Assembly: GCA_041739225.1 (NCBI GenBank)
Contig: JBGSOG010000054.1
Coordinates: 1 to 28,100 of the forward strand
Direction of reading: 5' to 3'
Length of the DNA: 28,100 nt
Source of the DNA: BOKV01 sp041739225
Lineage (GTDB): Bacteria > Pseudomonadota > Alphaproteobacteria > Rhizobiales > Rhizobiaceae
A program made the position numbers and the translations under genes. Positions 15,377 through 22,909 of this stretch are shown here, piece by piece. How positions within the stretch are numbered: the stretch's first letter is position 1; each line of letters begins with the position of its first letter. The notes under the pieces were generated by a model, which was given only the letters and a program-made list of their open reading frames with translations, ran no database searches and was not told where the DNA came from.

Positions 15377-17224
15377 TTGGAGCATGCCGGGACCATCGAA
15401 CCAGACAAGACCGTGCCCAGGGATGTTTCCCGGCGCGAGGTTGCCGATTTATCCGTCGGCAATGAAAGTGGTCCGGTAACGGCGGATACGGAAAAAAGCC
15501 TTTCCTACATACCCGAGACAACAACGGGTAAAAAACGCGGTCGGTGGCGAACGTTGCGCAGCCGGTTTTTCTCGACACTGACCCGCCGCATTGTTTCGCT
15601 AAACCTTGCTGCGTTGGCGGTCCTGTTGTCCGGCATTTTGTACCTGAACCAGTTCAGGGAAGGGTTGATCGATGCGCGGGTGGAAAGCCTGACCATCCAG
15701 GGCCGGATTATCGCCGGAGCCATCGCCGCCTCGGCCAGCGTCGAGACCGACGCGATCACCATTGATCCTGAAAAGCTGCTGGAATTGCAAGCAGGCGAAA
15801 CCATCTCGCCCAGTGCCGACACTTTGGAAACCCTTGAATCTGCGATCAAGGCAGAGCGGGTGGCCCCGCTCTTGCGCAGTTTGATCCAGCCGACAAGGAC
15901 CCGTGCTAGGATTTACGACCGTGACGGGATCATGGTGCTCGATTCCCGCCATCTTTACGCCGGCGGGCAAGTTGTGCGCTTTGACCTGCCACCACTCAGC
16001 GACAGCAGCGAAGGCATGACCGCCACCATCGGCAATCTGCTGAACCAAGTGCTGCAACGCCGGGATCTGCCGGTGTATCAGGAACTATCGGGCAGCGGCA
16101 CGCAATATCCCGAGGTTTCCTCGGCGTTGACCGGTGCACCTTCGACAATCGTGCGCATGACCGAAAACGGCGAGCTGATCGTTTCGGTTGCTGTCCCGGT
16201 ACAGCGGTTCCGGGAAGTAAAGGGTGCGTTGCTTTTGTCAACGCAGGGGGGCGACATCGACCGCATTGTCGCGGAGGAGCGGATTGCAATCCTGCGCATA
16301 TTCCTCGTTGCAGCCATCGTTACCACCGTGTTGTCGATCTTGATGGCCAGCACGATTGCAAATCCGCTGCGCAAACTGGCCGATGCCGCGGTCAAGGTGC
16401 GGCACGGCGTCAAATCCCGGGTGCAAATACCGGACCTTTCCTCGCGCGGCGATGAAATCGGCAATCTGTCCCAGAGCCTGCGCGAAATGACCAATTCGCT
16501 CTACGCCCGGATCGAAGCCATCGAAAGCTTTGCCGCCGACGTAAGCCACGAATTGAAGAACCCTTTGACATCCCTGCGCAGTGCGGTGGAAACACTGCCG
16601 CTGGCGCGCAATGATGTCTCGCGGTCAAGGCTGCTGGAAGTGATCCAGCATGACGTCAAACGGCTGGACCGGCTGATTACCGACATTTCCGACGCTTCCC
16701 GGCTTGACGCGGAACTGGCGCGTGAAGATTCCATGGAAACCGATCTGAAGTCGCTCCTCGAGAACGTCGTGGCCATGCGCCAGATGGTGCCTCCCGATCA
16801 GAAAAATGTTGCCCTGAACCTGCATATTGCCAATGGACAACGCGGAATGCCGGACTACCGCATTCTTGGCCATGAGGGCCGGATAGGTCAGGTGTTGAAC
16901 AATCTGATCGACAATGCCCGGTCTTTCGTTGCCGACGGAACGGGCGAAATCACCATCTCGATGAAACGGGCCGGCGCGTTTGTCGAAGTCATTGTCGAGG
17001 ACAACGGGCCGGGAATTGCAGCGGAAAACATCGACCGGATATTTGAGCGCTTCTACACCGACCGTCCTGACGAGAGCTTTGGCAACAATTCGGGTCTGGG
17101 TTTGTCGATTTCGCGTCAGATAGTGGAGGCCCATGGCGGCACCCTGACTGCCGGCAATCGCAAAGCACCCCAACAGGGTGCAAGGTTCCTGATCCGGCTT
17201 CCGGCAGGAACGACGGCGCGCTGA
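15377..17224 (+). CDS. chvG: Sensor histidine kinase ChvG (ExoS)
   Basis: A 615-aa inner-membrane sensor for ChvI. A cytoplasmic N-terminal tail is followed by TM1 (about 71-90, RIVSLNLAALAVLLSGILYL), then the hallmark NQFREGLIDARVESL, a periplasmic sensor domain (about 91-300), TM2 (about 304-326), HAMP, an H-box with His391 in ADVSHELKNPLTSLRSA, and an ATPase domain with N box NLIDNARSF, G1 VEDNGPGI and G2 GLGLSISRQIV. No ATG exists in frame near the start; TTG 15377 with GGAGG 11 nt upstream is the best candidate, and GTG 15413 is another. It lies 53 nt after chvI and 2 nt before hprK. In relatives the periplasmic inhibitor ExoR, not encoded here, holds ChvG off. Confidence 0.96.
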   Translation: MEHAGTIEPDKTVPRDVSRREVADLSVGNESGPVTADTEKSLSYIPETTTGKKRGRWRTLRSRFFSTLTRRIVSLNLAALAVLLSGILYLNQFREGLIDARVESLTIQGRIIAGAIAASASVETDAITIDPEKLLELQAGETISPSADTLETLESAIKAERVAPLLRSLIQPTRTRARIYDRDGIMVLDSRHLYAGGQVVRFDLPPLSDSSEGMTATIGNLLNQVLQRRDLPVYQELSGSGTQYPEVSSALTGAPSTIVRMTENGELIVSVAVPVQRFREVKGALLLSTQGGDIDRIVAEERIAILRIFLVAAIVTTVLSILMASTIANPLRKLADAAVKVRHGVKSRVQIPDLSSRGDEIGNLSQSLREMTNSLYARIEAIESFAADVSHELKNPLTSLRSAVETLPLARNDVSRSRLLEVIQHDVKRLDRLITDISDASRLDAELAREDSMETDLKSLLENVVAMRQMVPPDQKNVALNLHIANGQRGMPDYRILGHEGRIGQVLNNLIDNARSFVADGTGEITISMKRAGAFVEVIVEDNGPGIAAENIDRIFERFYTDRPDESFGNNSGLGLSISRQIVEAHGGTLTAGNRKAPQQGARFLIRLPAGTTAR

Positions 17225-17226
17225 CC

Positions 17227-17667
17227 ATGAAAACCAATCATCATTGCAGCGTGGTCGAGCTGGCGGGCACCGGTGTGCTGGTCGAGGGGCCGGCGGGAAG
17301 CGGAAAATCCTCGTTGGCATTTGCCCTGCTGGAAGCTGCACAGCGGCTTGGGATTGATTGTGCATTTATCTGTGATGATCAGGCAATCATCGAAAAGCAG
17401 GGCGAGCGCCTGTCAGCCTCGGCTCCCGCGAGCATTGCCGGCCTTGCCGAAATTCGTGGACACGGGATTGTATCTCTCAAACACAAACCAAAAACGGTGG
17501 TCGGCTTGCTGGTAAGGCTGATAGACGACGAACAGGTGGAACAAATGCCGCCGGAGCGCAGTATCGTGCTCAATGGCGTCAGAATTGCCTTGGTGGAAGC
17601 ACCCAGGCAACACGAAGCACGAGCCGCAAGAATCACACTGGCAAGGCTCGCCCTTCCTCTGATATAG
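17227..17667 (+). CDS. hprK: Short HPr kinase/phosphorylase
   Basis: A 146-aa protein equal to the C-terminal catalytic domain only of HprK; the N-terminal half found in Firmicutes is absent, as is normal in Alphaproteobacteria. The Walker A is GPAGSGKS (residues 21-28), and CDDQ (49-52) and the EIRGHGIVSL signature follow. It should phosphorylate HPr on its regulatory serine (Ser52 of the HPr encoded 500 bp downstream). It begins 2 nt after the chvG stop, so it is translationally linked to the two-component system. Confidence 0.93.
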   Translation: MKTNHHCSVVELAGTGVLVEGPAGSGKSSLAFALLEAAQRLGIDCAFICDDQAIIEKQGERLSASAPASIAGLAEIRGHGIVSLKHKPKTVVGLLVRLIDDEQVEQMPPERSIVLNGVRIALVEAPRQHEARAARITLARLALPLI

Positions 17668-17685
17668 ACGCGCGCACCAACTGGC

Positions 17686-17699
17686 GCCGACATGTCGGC
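17686..17699. promoter_or_regulatory. Perfect 14-bp palindrome between hprK and EIIA genes
   Basis: GCCGACATGTCGGC is a perfect palindrome in the 112-bp spacer, 18 bp after the hprK stop and about 80 bp before the EIIA start. No T-run follows, so it is not a standard terminator. It may be an operator for a promoter serving the PTS genes. Confidence 0.3.
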
Positions 17700-17779
17700 A
17701 ATTCGGCTGGGAATACGTTCAAACGGCTCAAAAATGGCCGAAAAGCCCGGAAAACCGGTACAATCACACGGGAAAGAGT

Positions 17780-18181
17780 ATGATCGGACTTGTGCTTGTC
17801 ACCCATGGCCAGCTTGCTACCGAGTTCAAGCTGGCTCTGGAGCACGTTGTCGGCCCTCAACAAGCCATTGCAGCCATCCCCATCGGGCCGGAAGATGACA
17901 TGGAGCAGCGGCGGCAGGACATCCTGAGCGCGGTAGCCGAAGTCAACACTGGCTCAGGGGTGATCATTCTCACCGACATGTTCGGCGGTACTCCGTCAAA
18001 TCTGGCCATTTCGGTTATGGAAGCAGGCGACATCGAGGTGGTGGCAGGCATGAACCTGCCGATGTTGATCAAGCTCGCCAGTGTGCGCGGCGAAGATAAC
18101 ATGGAGCGCGCGCTCACTTGCGCCCAGGAATCAGGGCGCAAATACATCAATATCGCCAGTCGCCTGCTGCAAGGTCAGTAA
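17780..18181 (+). CDS. PTS mannose-family EIIA component (regulatory)
   Basis: A 133-aa soluble EIIA(Man) domain. The phosphorylated His is H9 in MIGLVLVTHGQLATEF, and the conserved TDMFGGTPSNLA segment follows. No EIIB, EIIC or EIID gene is present, so it is expected to act as a phosphate-accepting regulator within a PTS that does not transport sugar, as in other Alphaproteobacteria. It lies 3 nt before the HPr gene and 112 nt after hprK. Confidence 0.95.
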   Translation: MIGLVLVTHGQLATEFKLALEHVVGPQQAIAAIPIGPEDDMEQRRQDILSAVAEVNTGSGVIILTDMFGGTPSNLAISVMEAGDIEVVAGMNLPMLIKLASVRGEDNMERALTCAQESGRKYINIASRLLQGQ

Positions 18182-18184
18182 TCA

Positions 18185-18472
18185 ATGGACGGCGAGCCGG
18201 AAGCTGGATCACGGGTATTGAAAATTTGCAACAAGCGCGGTTTGCATGCCCGCGCTTCGGTGAAGTTTGTCCAGTGCGCCGAACAGTTTGATGCCGATAT
18301 CCGGGTGGGGAAAGACGGGCAGATCGTCGGCGCCACCTCAATCATGGGCCTGATGATGCTGGCCGCCGGAATTGGCAGCGAGATTCATGTCAGTGCAACC
18401 GGCAGACAGGCTGATGAAGCGATCAATGCAATCTCCTTGCTCGTCGCTGACAAATTTGGCGAAGGCGAATAA
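18185..18472 (+). CDS. ptsH: HPr family phosphocarrier protein
   Basis: A 95-aa HPr. The EI-phosphorylated His is H21 in NKRGLHARASVKF; the regulatory Ser is S52 in ATSIMGLMML, the target of HprK. It begins 3 nt after the EIIA stop. Together with HprK and EIIA it makes a phosphorelay; EI (PtsP) must be encoded elsewhere. The Ser site combined with hprK nearby argues that carbon or energy status is read through this HPr. Confidence 0.95.
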   Translation: MDGEPEAGSRVLKICNKRGLHARASVKFVQCAEQFDADIRVGKDGQIVGATSIMGLMMLAAGIGSEIHVSATGRQADEAINAISLLVADKFGEGE

Positions 18473-18506
18473 CGGCATAGCCGTATAAACATTTCTTTAT
18501 GTGATG

Positions 18507-18535
18507 TTGTCAAAAGCTGCAGTTGCTGGTATTCG
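18507..18535 (+). promoter_or_regulatory. Predicted ahcY promoter
   Basis: TTGTCA (18507-18512) and TATTCG (18530-18535) are 17 bp apart, in the spacer after the HPr gene. Transcription would start near 18542, leaving a leader of about 135 nt. Confidence 0.4.
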
Positions 18536-18540
18536 GCTGA

Positions 18541-18583
18541 CCGGGTGCTTTGCGAGGCATTGCGAAGCATGTGCTCCTCCCGG
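18541..18583 (+). promoter_or_regulatory. Possible structured leader of ahcY
   Basis: CCGGG (18541-18545) pairs with CCCGG (18579-18583); directly inside, TGCTT (18546-18550) pairs with AAGCA (18565-18569). The inner loop holds GAGG (18554-18557), which could pair with CCTC (18576-18579) to make a pseudoknot. The position suits a riboswitch-like leader. I do not recognise a complete SAH or SAM riboswitch consensus. Confidence 0.25.
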
Positions 18584-18675
18584 CCAGAACGGTCGCAAGG
18601 ATTTGAATTCAAGCCAACTCTTCCCGCTTGCGCGAGACAGCATTTGGCCCAACCGCCTCAGGAAAGTTTGAAGAC

Positions 18676-20067
18676 ATGACCGATTATGCAGTCAAGGACA
18701 TTGGCCAGGCCGAATATGGCCGCAAGGAAATCGAAATCGCCGAAACCGAAATGCCGGGCCTGATGGCCTGCCGCGAAGAGTTTGGACAATCCAAGCCTCT
18801 CAAGGGCGCGCGGATCACCGGCTCGCTGCACATGACCATCCAGACCGCAGTCTTGATCGAGACACTGACGGCCCTTGGTGCTGACGTGCGCTGGGCGTCA
18901 TGCAACATTTTCTCGACGCAAGACCATGCGGCGGCTGCCATTGCCGCAACCGGCGTACCGGTTTTCGCCATCAAGGGCGAATCGCTGGAGGACTACTGGA
19001 TTTATACTGACCGTATTTTCCAGTGGGCTGATGGCGGGCTGACCAACATGATCCTCGACGATGGCGGCGATGCAACCATGTACATCTTGCTGGGTGCGCG
19101 CGCCGAAGAAGGCGAAGATGTCTTGTCAAAGCCGGAATCTGAAGAAGAAGAATATCTTTTTGCCCAAATCAAGAAGCGGATGGCCATGAGCCCGGGCTGG
19201 TTCACCAAGCAGCGCCATGCCATTCGCGGTGTCACCGAGGAAACCACCACCGGTGTCAACCGTCTGTATCAATTGCACAAGAAGGGCATGCTGCCTTTCC
19301 CGGCAATCAACGTCAATGATTCAGTCACCAAGTCGAAGTTCGACAACAAGTACGGCTGCAAGGAATCGCTGGTTGACGGCATTCGCCGCGCAACCGACGT
19401 GATGATGGCCGGCAAGGTCGCCGTGGTGTGCGGCTATGGCGATGTCGGCAAGGGCTCGGCACAATCGCTTCTGGGTGCCGGTGCACGCGTCAAGGTGACC
19501 GAAGCCGACCCGATCTGCGCTTTGCAGGCCGCGATGGACGGCTTTGAAGTTGTCACGCTCGACGACGCCGTCGGGACTGCCGACATCATCATCACCGCAA
19601 CCGGAAACAAGGATGTGGTCACCATCGATCACATGCGCCGCATGAAGGACATGGCGATCATCGGCAATATCGGCCACTTCGACAACGAGATCCAGATTGC
19701 CGCCCTGCGCAACCTGAAGTGGACCAACATCAAGCCACAAGTGGACATGATCCAGTTTCCCGACGGCAAGCGCATGTTGTTGTTGTCGGAAGGTCGCCTG
19801 TTGAACCTTGGCAACGCGACGGGTCACCCAAGCTTTGTCATGTCGGCATCCTTTACCAACCAGGTGATGGGCCAGATAGAGCTTTATTCCAAGGGCGAGA
19901 ACTACGAAAACCGGGTCTACGTGCTGCCAAAACACCTCGATGAAAAGGTTGCACGGCTGCATCTGGCCAAGCTTGGCGTCAAACTGACCGAGCTTTCCAG
20001 CGAGCAGGCGGCCTATATCGGTGTACCACAGAGCGGGCCGTTCAAGTCCGATCACTACCGGTATTAA
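18676..20067 (+). CDS. ahcY: S-adenosylhomocysteine hydrolase
   Basis: A 463-aa NAD-dependent enzyme splitting S-adenosylhomocysteine into adenosine and homocysteine, removing the inhibitor of methyltransferases. Visible features are TGSLHMTIQTAVLIETL, CNIFSTQDHAAAAIA, the Rossmann NAD motif GYGDVGKGSA (about 253-262), GHFDNEIQI and the C-terminal SDHYRY that reaches into the neighbouring subunit. The charged insert around EEGEDVLSKPESEEEE is the one found in bacterial long-form enzymes. The frame is open to 18628, but ATG 18676 begins at the family N-terminus (MTDYAVKDIGQAEYGRKEI). A strong terminator follows 28 bp after the stop. Confidence 0.98.
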   Translation: MTDYAVKDIGQAEYGRKEIEIAETEMPGLMACREEFGQSKPLKGARITGSLHMTIQTAVLIETLTALGADVRWASCNIFSTQDHAAAAIAATGVPVFAIKGESLEDYWIYTDRIFQWADGGLTNMILDDGGDATMYILLGARAEEGEDVLSKPESEEEEYLFAQIKKRMAMSPGWFTKQRHAIRGVTEETTTGVNRLYQLHKKGMLPFPAINVNDSVTKSKFDNKYGCKESLVDGIRRATDVMMAGKVAVVCGYGDVGKGSAQSLLGAGARVKVTEADPICALQAAMDGFEVVTLDDAVGTADIIITATGNKDVVTIDHMRRMKDMAIIGNIGHFDNEIQIAALRNLKWTNIKPQVDMIQFPDGKRMLLLSEGRLLNLGNATGHPSFVMSASFTNQVMGQIELYSKGENYENRVYVLPKHLDEKVARLHLAKLGVKLTELSSEQAAYIGVPQSGPFKSDHYRY

Positions 20068-20095
20068 AATCCAACTGGTTACCCACAAGATGTTG

Positions 20096-20132
20096 AGGCT
20101 GCGGGATTGACAATTCCGCAGCCTTTATTTTT
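20096..20132 (+). terminator. Intrinsic terminator after ahcY
   Basis: AGGCTGCGG (20096-20104) and CCGCAGCCT (20116-20124) are perfect inverted copies. The inner bases extend the stem by four more pairs (one of them G-U) around a 3-nt loop. TTATTTTT follows directly. It closes the ahcY transcript and separates it from the histidine kinase group. Confidence 0.9.
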
Positions 20133-20365
20133 GCGCGGATAATGCTTCTCGCAGATTCGGCTTTTGGCTAAGCTGCACGCGAATCAATCAAAAGCTCCGG
20201 GTCATAAAGGCCGCGCAGAGGGCGAACAGGCAGGGCGGTTTTGCAGGTTCCAGACGCTTGAAGTGCGTTTGGGAGAAGGCAAATTGCAACCGCGCAATTC
20301 CGGACAATGCCTGTTGGCAGGGACGGAATTTGCGTCTGGGAATCGAGCGGCGAGAGGACCAGGAC

Positions 20366-22903
20366 ATGTCAGGGGCAATTCCCCCAATTCATCCGGCGGG
20401 AAGCTGGAGCGGCAGGGCGTTCAGACCGGCAACAGCGCAAAAGACGCCTGGCGGCAACCGGCGCCTTTTGCGGCTAGCTCGTCATCTTGCCGCGACTTCG
20501 TTGTTGTCGGGGGCATTTGGCAGCAACCCGGCGCTGGCCGCCGATGGCGGCAATCTGGCGGATGCTTTTCTTTTCACCTCCGCCAATGTCGTGATGCTCG
20601 CTGTTTTTGGCGGCGCGATGAGCTTCGCGATTCTGTCGGCAACGTGGCTCATCCGGGAACGAACCCGCATGACGGGGGAAAATGACGCACTGAAAATGCG
20701 GCTCTCCGGTCTTCGGGCCAGCAATGAACGGCTGGAAGCGCTTGCCAATTCCGGGGACCAGGTTGTGGTGATCTGGAATGGCCAGGAAGAAAAGCCGGCC
20801 ATTCTCGGGCGGCTGTCCAAGGCCTCCGGCGCGCCTTCCGACCGAGCGGCGTTTCTTGCTTTCGGGCGCTGGCTCACGCCGGATTCGGCCATCAGTTTTG
20901 AAGGAGCACTCAAACGTCTGCGCGCCAATGCCGAAGCGTTTGACTTGCCGCTGACCACAAAGACCGGCGTGGTCGAGGCACAGGGGCGCACTTCCGGCAG
21001 CCATGCGTTTGTCCGGTTTATCGAATTGTCAGGGGAGCGTTCCGCACTGGCGCAACTGGAAGCAGAGCACGCCCGCCTGATGGCAACTTTTGACACAATC
21101 CAGTCGTTGTTTGAGAAACTGCCGATGCCGGTATGGTTGCGTGATCCGGCGGGAGAGCTGTTTTGGGTTAACAGCGCTTACGCCAAATCCGTCGACAGCC
21201 CGAACGGGGAACAAGCGGTCAACAGCCGGTTGCACCTGCTGGACAGCGCAGAGCGCAACGAAGTTGCACGCCGTCAACGTGAAGATGGCGCATTTTCAGG
21301 CACGCTTCCAGCGGTCATAGCCGGTGACCGACGTGCGCTCGATTTCACAGAAGTGAAAACCTCGGCCGGCCATGCCGGCATTGCCATAGACCGCAACGAT
21401 CTGGAATCGGTGCGGGCAACGCTGAAACAGACGAACGCCAGCCACGCCCAGACCCTTGATCACCTGGCAACTGCCATTGCCATGTTTGACAAGGCGCAGC
21501 AGCTGCAATTTTACAATTCCAGCTTCCAGAAATTGTTCGCACTGCCCGCCGCACTGCTGGAATCCCAACCCAGCAATGCGCAGGTTTTTGACGCCATGCG
21601 GGCGGAGCGAAAACTGCCGGATTTCCCGGACTGGCGCAAATGGCGCGAAAGCCAGCTCAGCATCTACAAGGCAGTGGATGCGCGCGAGGACTGGTGGCAT
21701 TTGGCAGATGGCAGGGTTTTGCGCGTCGTTGCAAACCCGCACAGCCAGGGTGGGGCGACCTGGGTATTTGAAAACGTCACTGAACAGATGGAATTGCGCA
21801 CCAACTACAATTCATTGATGCGCATTCAAGGTGAAACCCTCGACAATCTGAGCGAAGCGGTTGCGGTGTTTGGTTCAGATGGCCGTTTGAAGCTGCACAA
21901 TCCGGCATTCAGCAAGATCTGGAATTTGGGCGCGACGCTTCTCGAAACTGGCAACCACATATCAGTGCTTTCGGACGCGTTGAGCGTCAAACTTGTCGAC
22001 CCTAAAGCCTGGTCGATGATTGTTGAGGCCATCACCGGCTTTGACGATGCGCGCGATGATCTCTCGGGCAGACTGGACACCGTCGAGGGCAAAGTCGTTG
22101 ACTATGCACTTGTGCGCCTGCCCGAAGGTCAGACCATGCTGGCGGTTGTCGACATGACGGCTACCGTTCATGTCGAGAGGGCGCTCAAGGACAGAAACGA
22201 AGCCCTTGAACAAGCTGACCGGCTAAAGAACCGCTTTCTGCAACATGTTTCCTATGAATTGCGGGCACCGCTGACATCCATTTCCGGTTTTGCAGAAATG
22301 TTGGCAATGCCGGAAATCGGCAAGCTCAACACCAAGCAGGTCGAATATGTCGGCCACATCACTGGCTCGGCAGACACGCTCAAACACATCATCGACGACA
22401 TTCTCGACCTTGCGACCATCGATGCCGGAGCCATGACGCTCGATATTGAACCAGTGAACGTCGATGAGGTGCTGACAGAGTGCCGCGAGGCGTTGCTGGA
22501 TGCCACAGGGGCACGCGGCATCACCATCGAAAACCGCATTACCGCCGGAGCAAAACAGTTCCTTGCCGACAAGCGGCGGATTCGCCAGATACTTGGCAAT
22601 CTGCTCGACAACGCCGTCCGCTTTTCGCCCGATGGCGGAAAAGTCAGCATCAGCACTTCACGGACCGGAGACATGCTGGAAATCGCGGTTGCCGATGAGG
22701 GGCCGGGTGTGCCGGTGGAAAACCGGACCAGCATTTTCGAGCGCTTCGAGGGCCAGGGTTCAAGCGACAGACGCCGGGGGACCGGTCTTGGCCTTTCATT
22801 GGTCAAGAGCTTTGTCGAGTTGCATGGCGGAAGCGTCAGCGTCGAGAATGCCGGCGAGCGGGGCGCGCGGTTTGTCTGCCGGTTCCCACGGGCGGCTGCC
22901 TGA
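20366..22903 (+). CDS. PAS-domain membrane sensor histidine kinase
   Basis: A protein of 845 aa. The N-terminus has a signal-like hydrophobic segment ending ALAAD (about 37-60) and a transmembrane helix (about 70-94), then a long cytoplasmic part with PAS-like modules (for example MFDKAQQLQFYNSSFQKLF and VFGSDGRLKLHNPAFSKIW). The dimerisation helix has His near 627 in FLQHVSYELRAPLTSISGF, where the usual S-H-E is spelled HVSYELR. The ATPase domain keeps N box NLLDNAVRFSPDGG, G1 ADEGPGVP and GTGLGLSLVKSFVELHGG. ATG 20366 has GAGAGGA upstream; the frame runs back to 20258. No response regulator gene is adjacent. It is followed 6 nt later by the TsaE-AmgK gene. Signal and partner are unknown. 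Confidence 0.9.
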   Translation: MSGAIPPIHPAGSWSGRAFRPATAQKTPGGNRRLLRLARHLAATSLLSGAFGSNPALAADGGNLADAFLFTSANVVMLAVFGGAMSFAILSATWLIRERTRMTGENDALKMRLSGLRASNERLEALANSGDQVVVIWNGQEEKPAILGRLSKASGAPSDRAAFLAFGRWLTPDSAISFEGALKRLRANAEAFDLPLTTKTGVVEAQGRTSGSHAFVRFIELSGERSALAQLEAEHARLMATFDTIQSLFEKLPMPVWLRDPAGELFWVNSAYAKSVDSPNGEQAVNSRLHLLDSAERNEVARRQREDGAFSGTLPAVIAGDRRALDFTEVKTSAGHAGIAIDRNDLESVRATLKQTNASHAQTLDHLATAIAMFDKAQQLQFYNSSFQKLFALPAALLESQPSNAQVFDAMRAERKLPDFPDWRKWRESQLSIYKAVDAREDWWHLADGRVLRVVANPHSQGGATWVFENVTEQMELRTNYNSLMRIQGETLDNLSEAVAVFGSDGRLKLHNPAFSKIWNLGATLLETGNHISVLSDALSVKLVDPKAWSMIVEAITGFDDARDDLSGRLDTVEGKVVDYALVRLPEGQTMLAVVDMTATVHVERALKDRNEALEQADRLKNRFLQHVSYELRAPLTSISGFAEMLAMPEIGKLNTKQVEYVGHITGSADTLKHIIDDILDLATIDAGAMTLDIEPVNVDEVLTECREALLDATGARGITIENRITAGAKQFLADKRRIRQILGNLLDNAVRFSPDGGKVSISTSRTGDMLEIAVADEGPGVPVENRTSIFERFEGQGSSDRRRGTGLGLSLVKSFVELHGGSVSVENAGERGARFVCRFPRAAA

Positions 22904-22909
22904 ACGAAA

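Noticed and set aside
18473..18500. Terminator after the HPr gene
   Set aside because: CGGCATAGCCG makes only a 4-bp stem and the following bases are mixed, so termination is doubtful.
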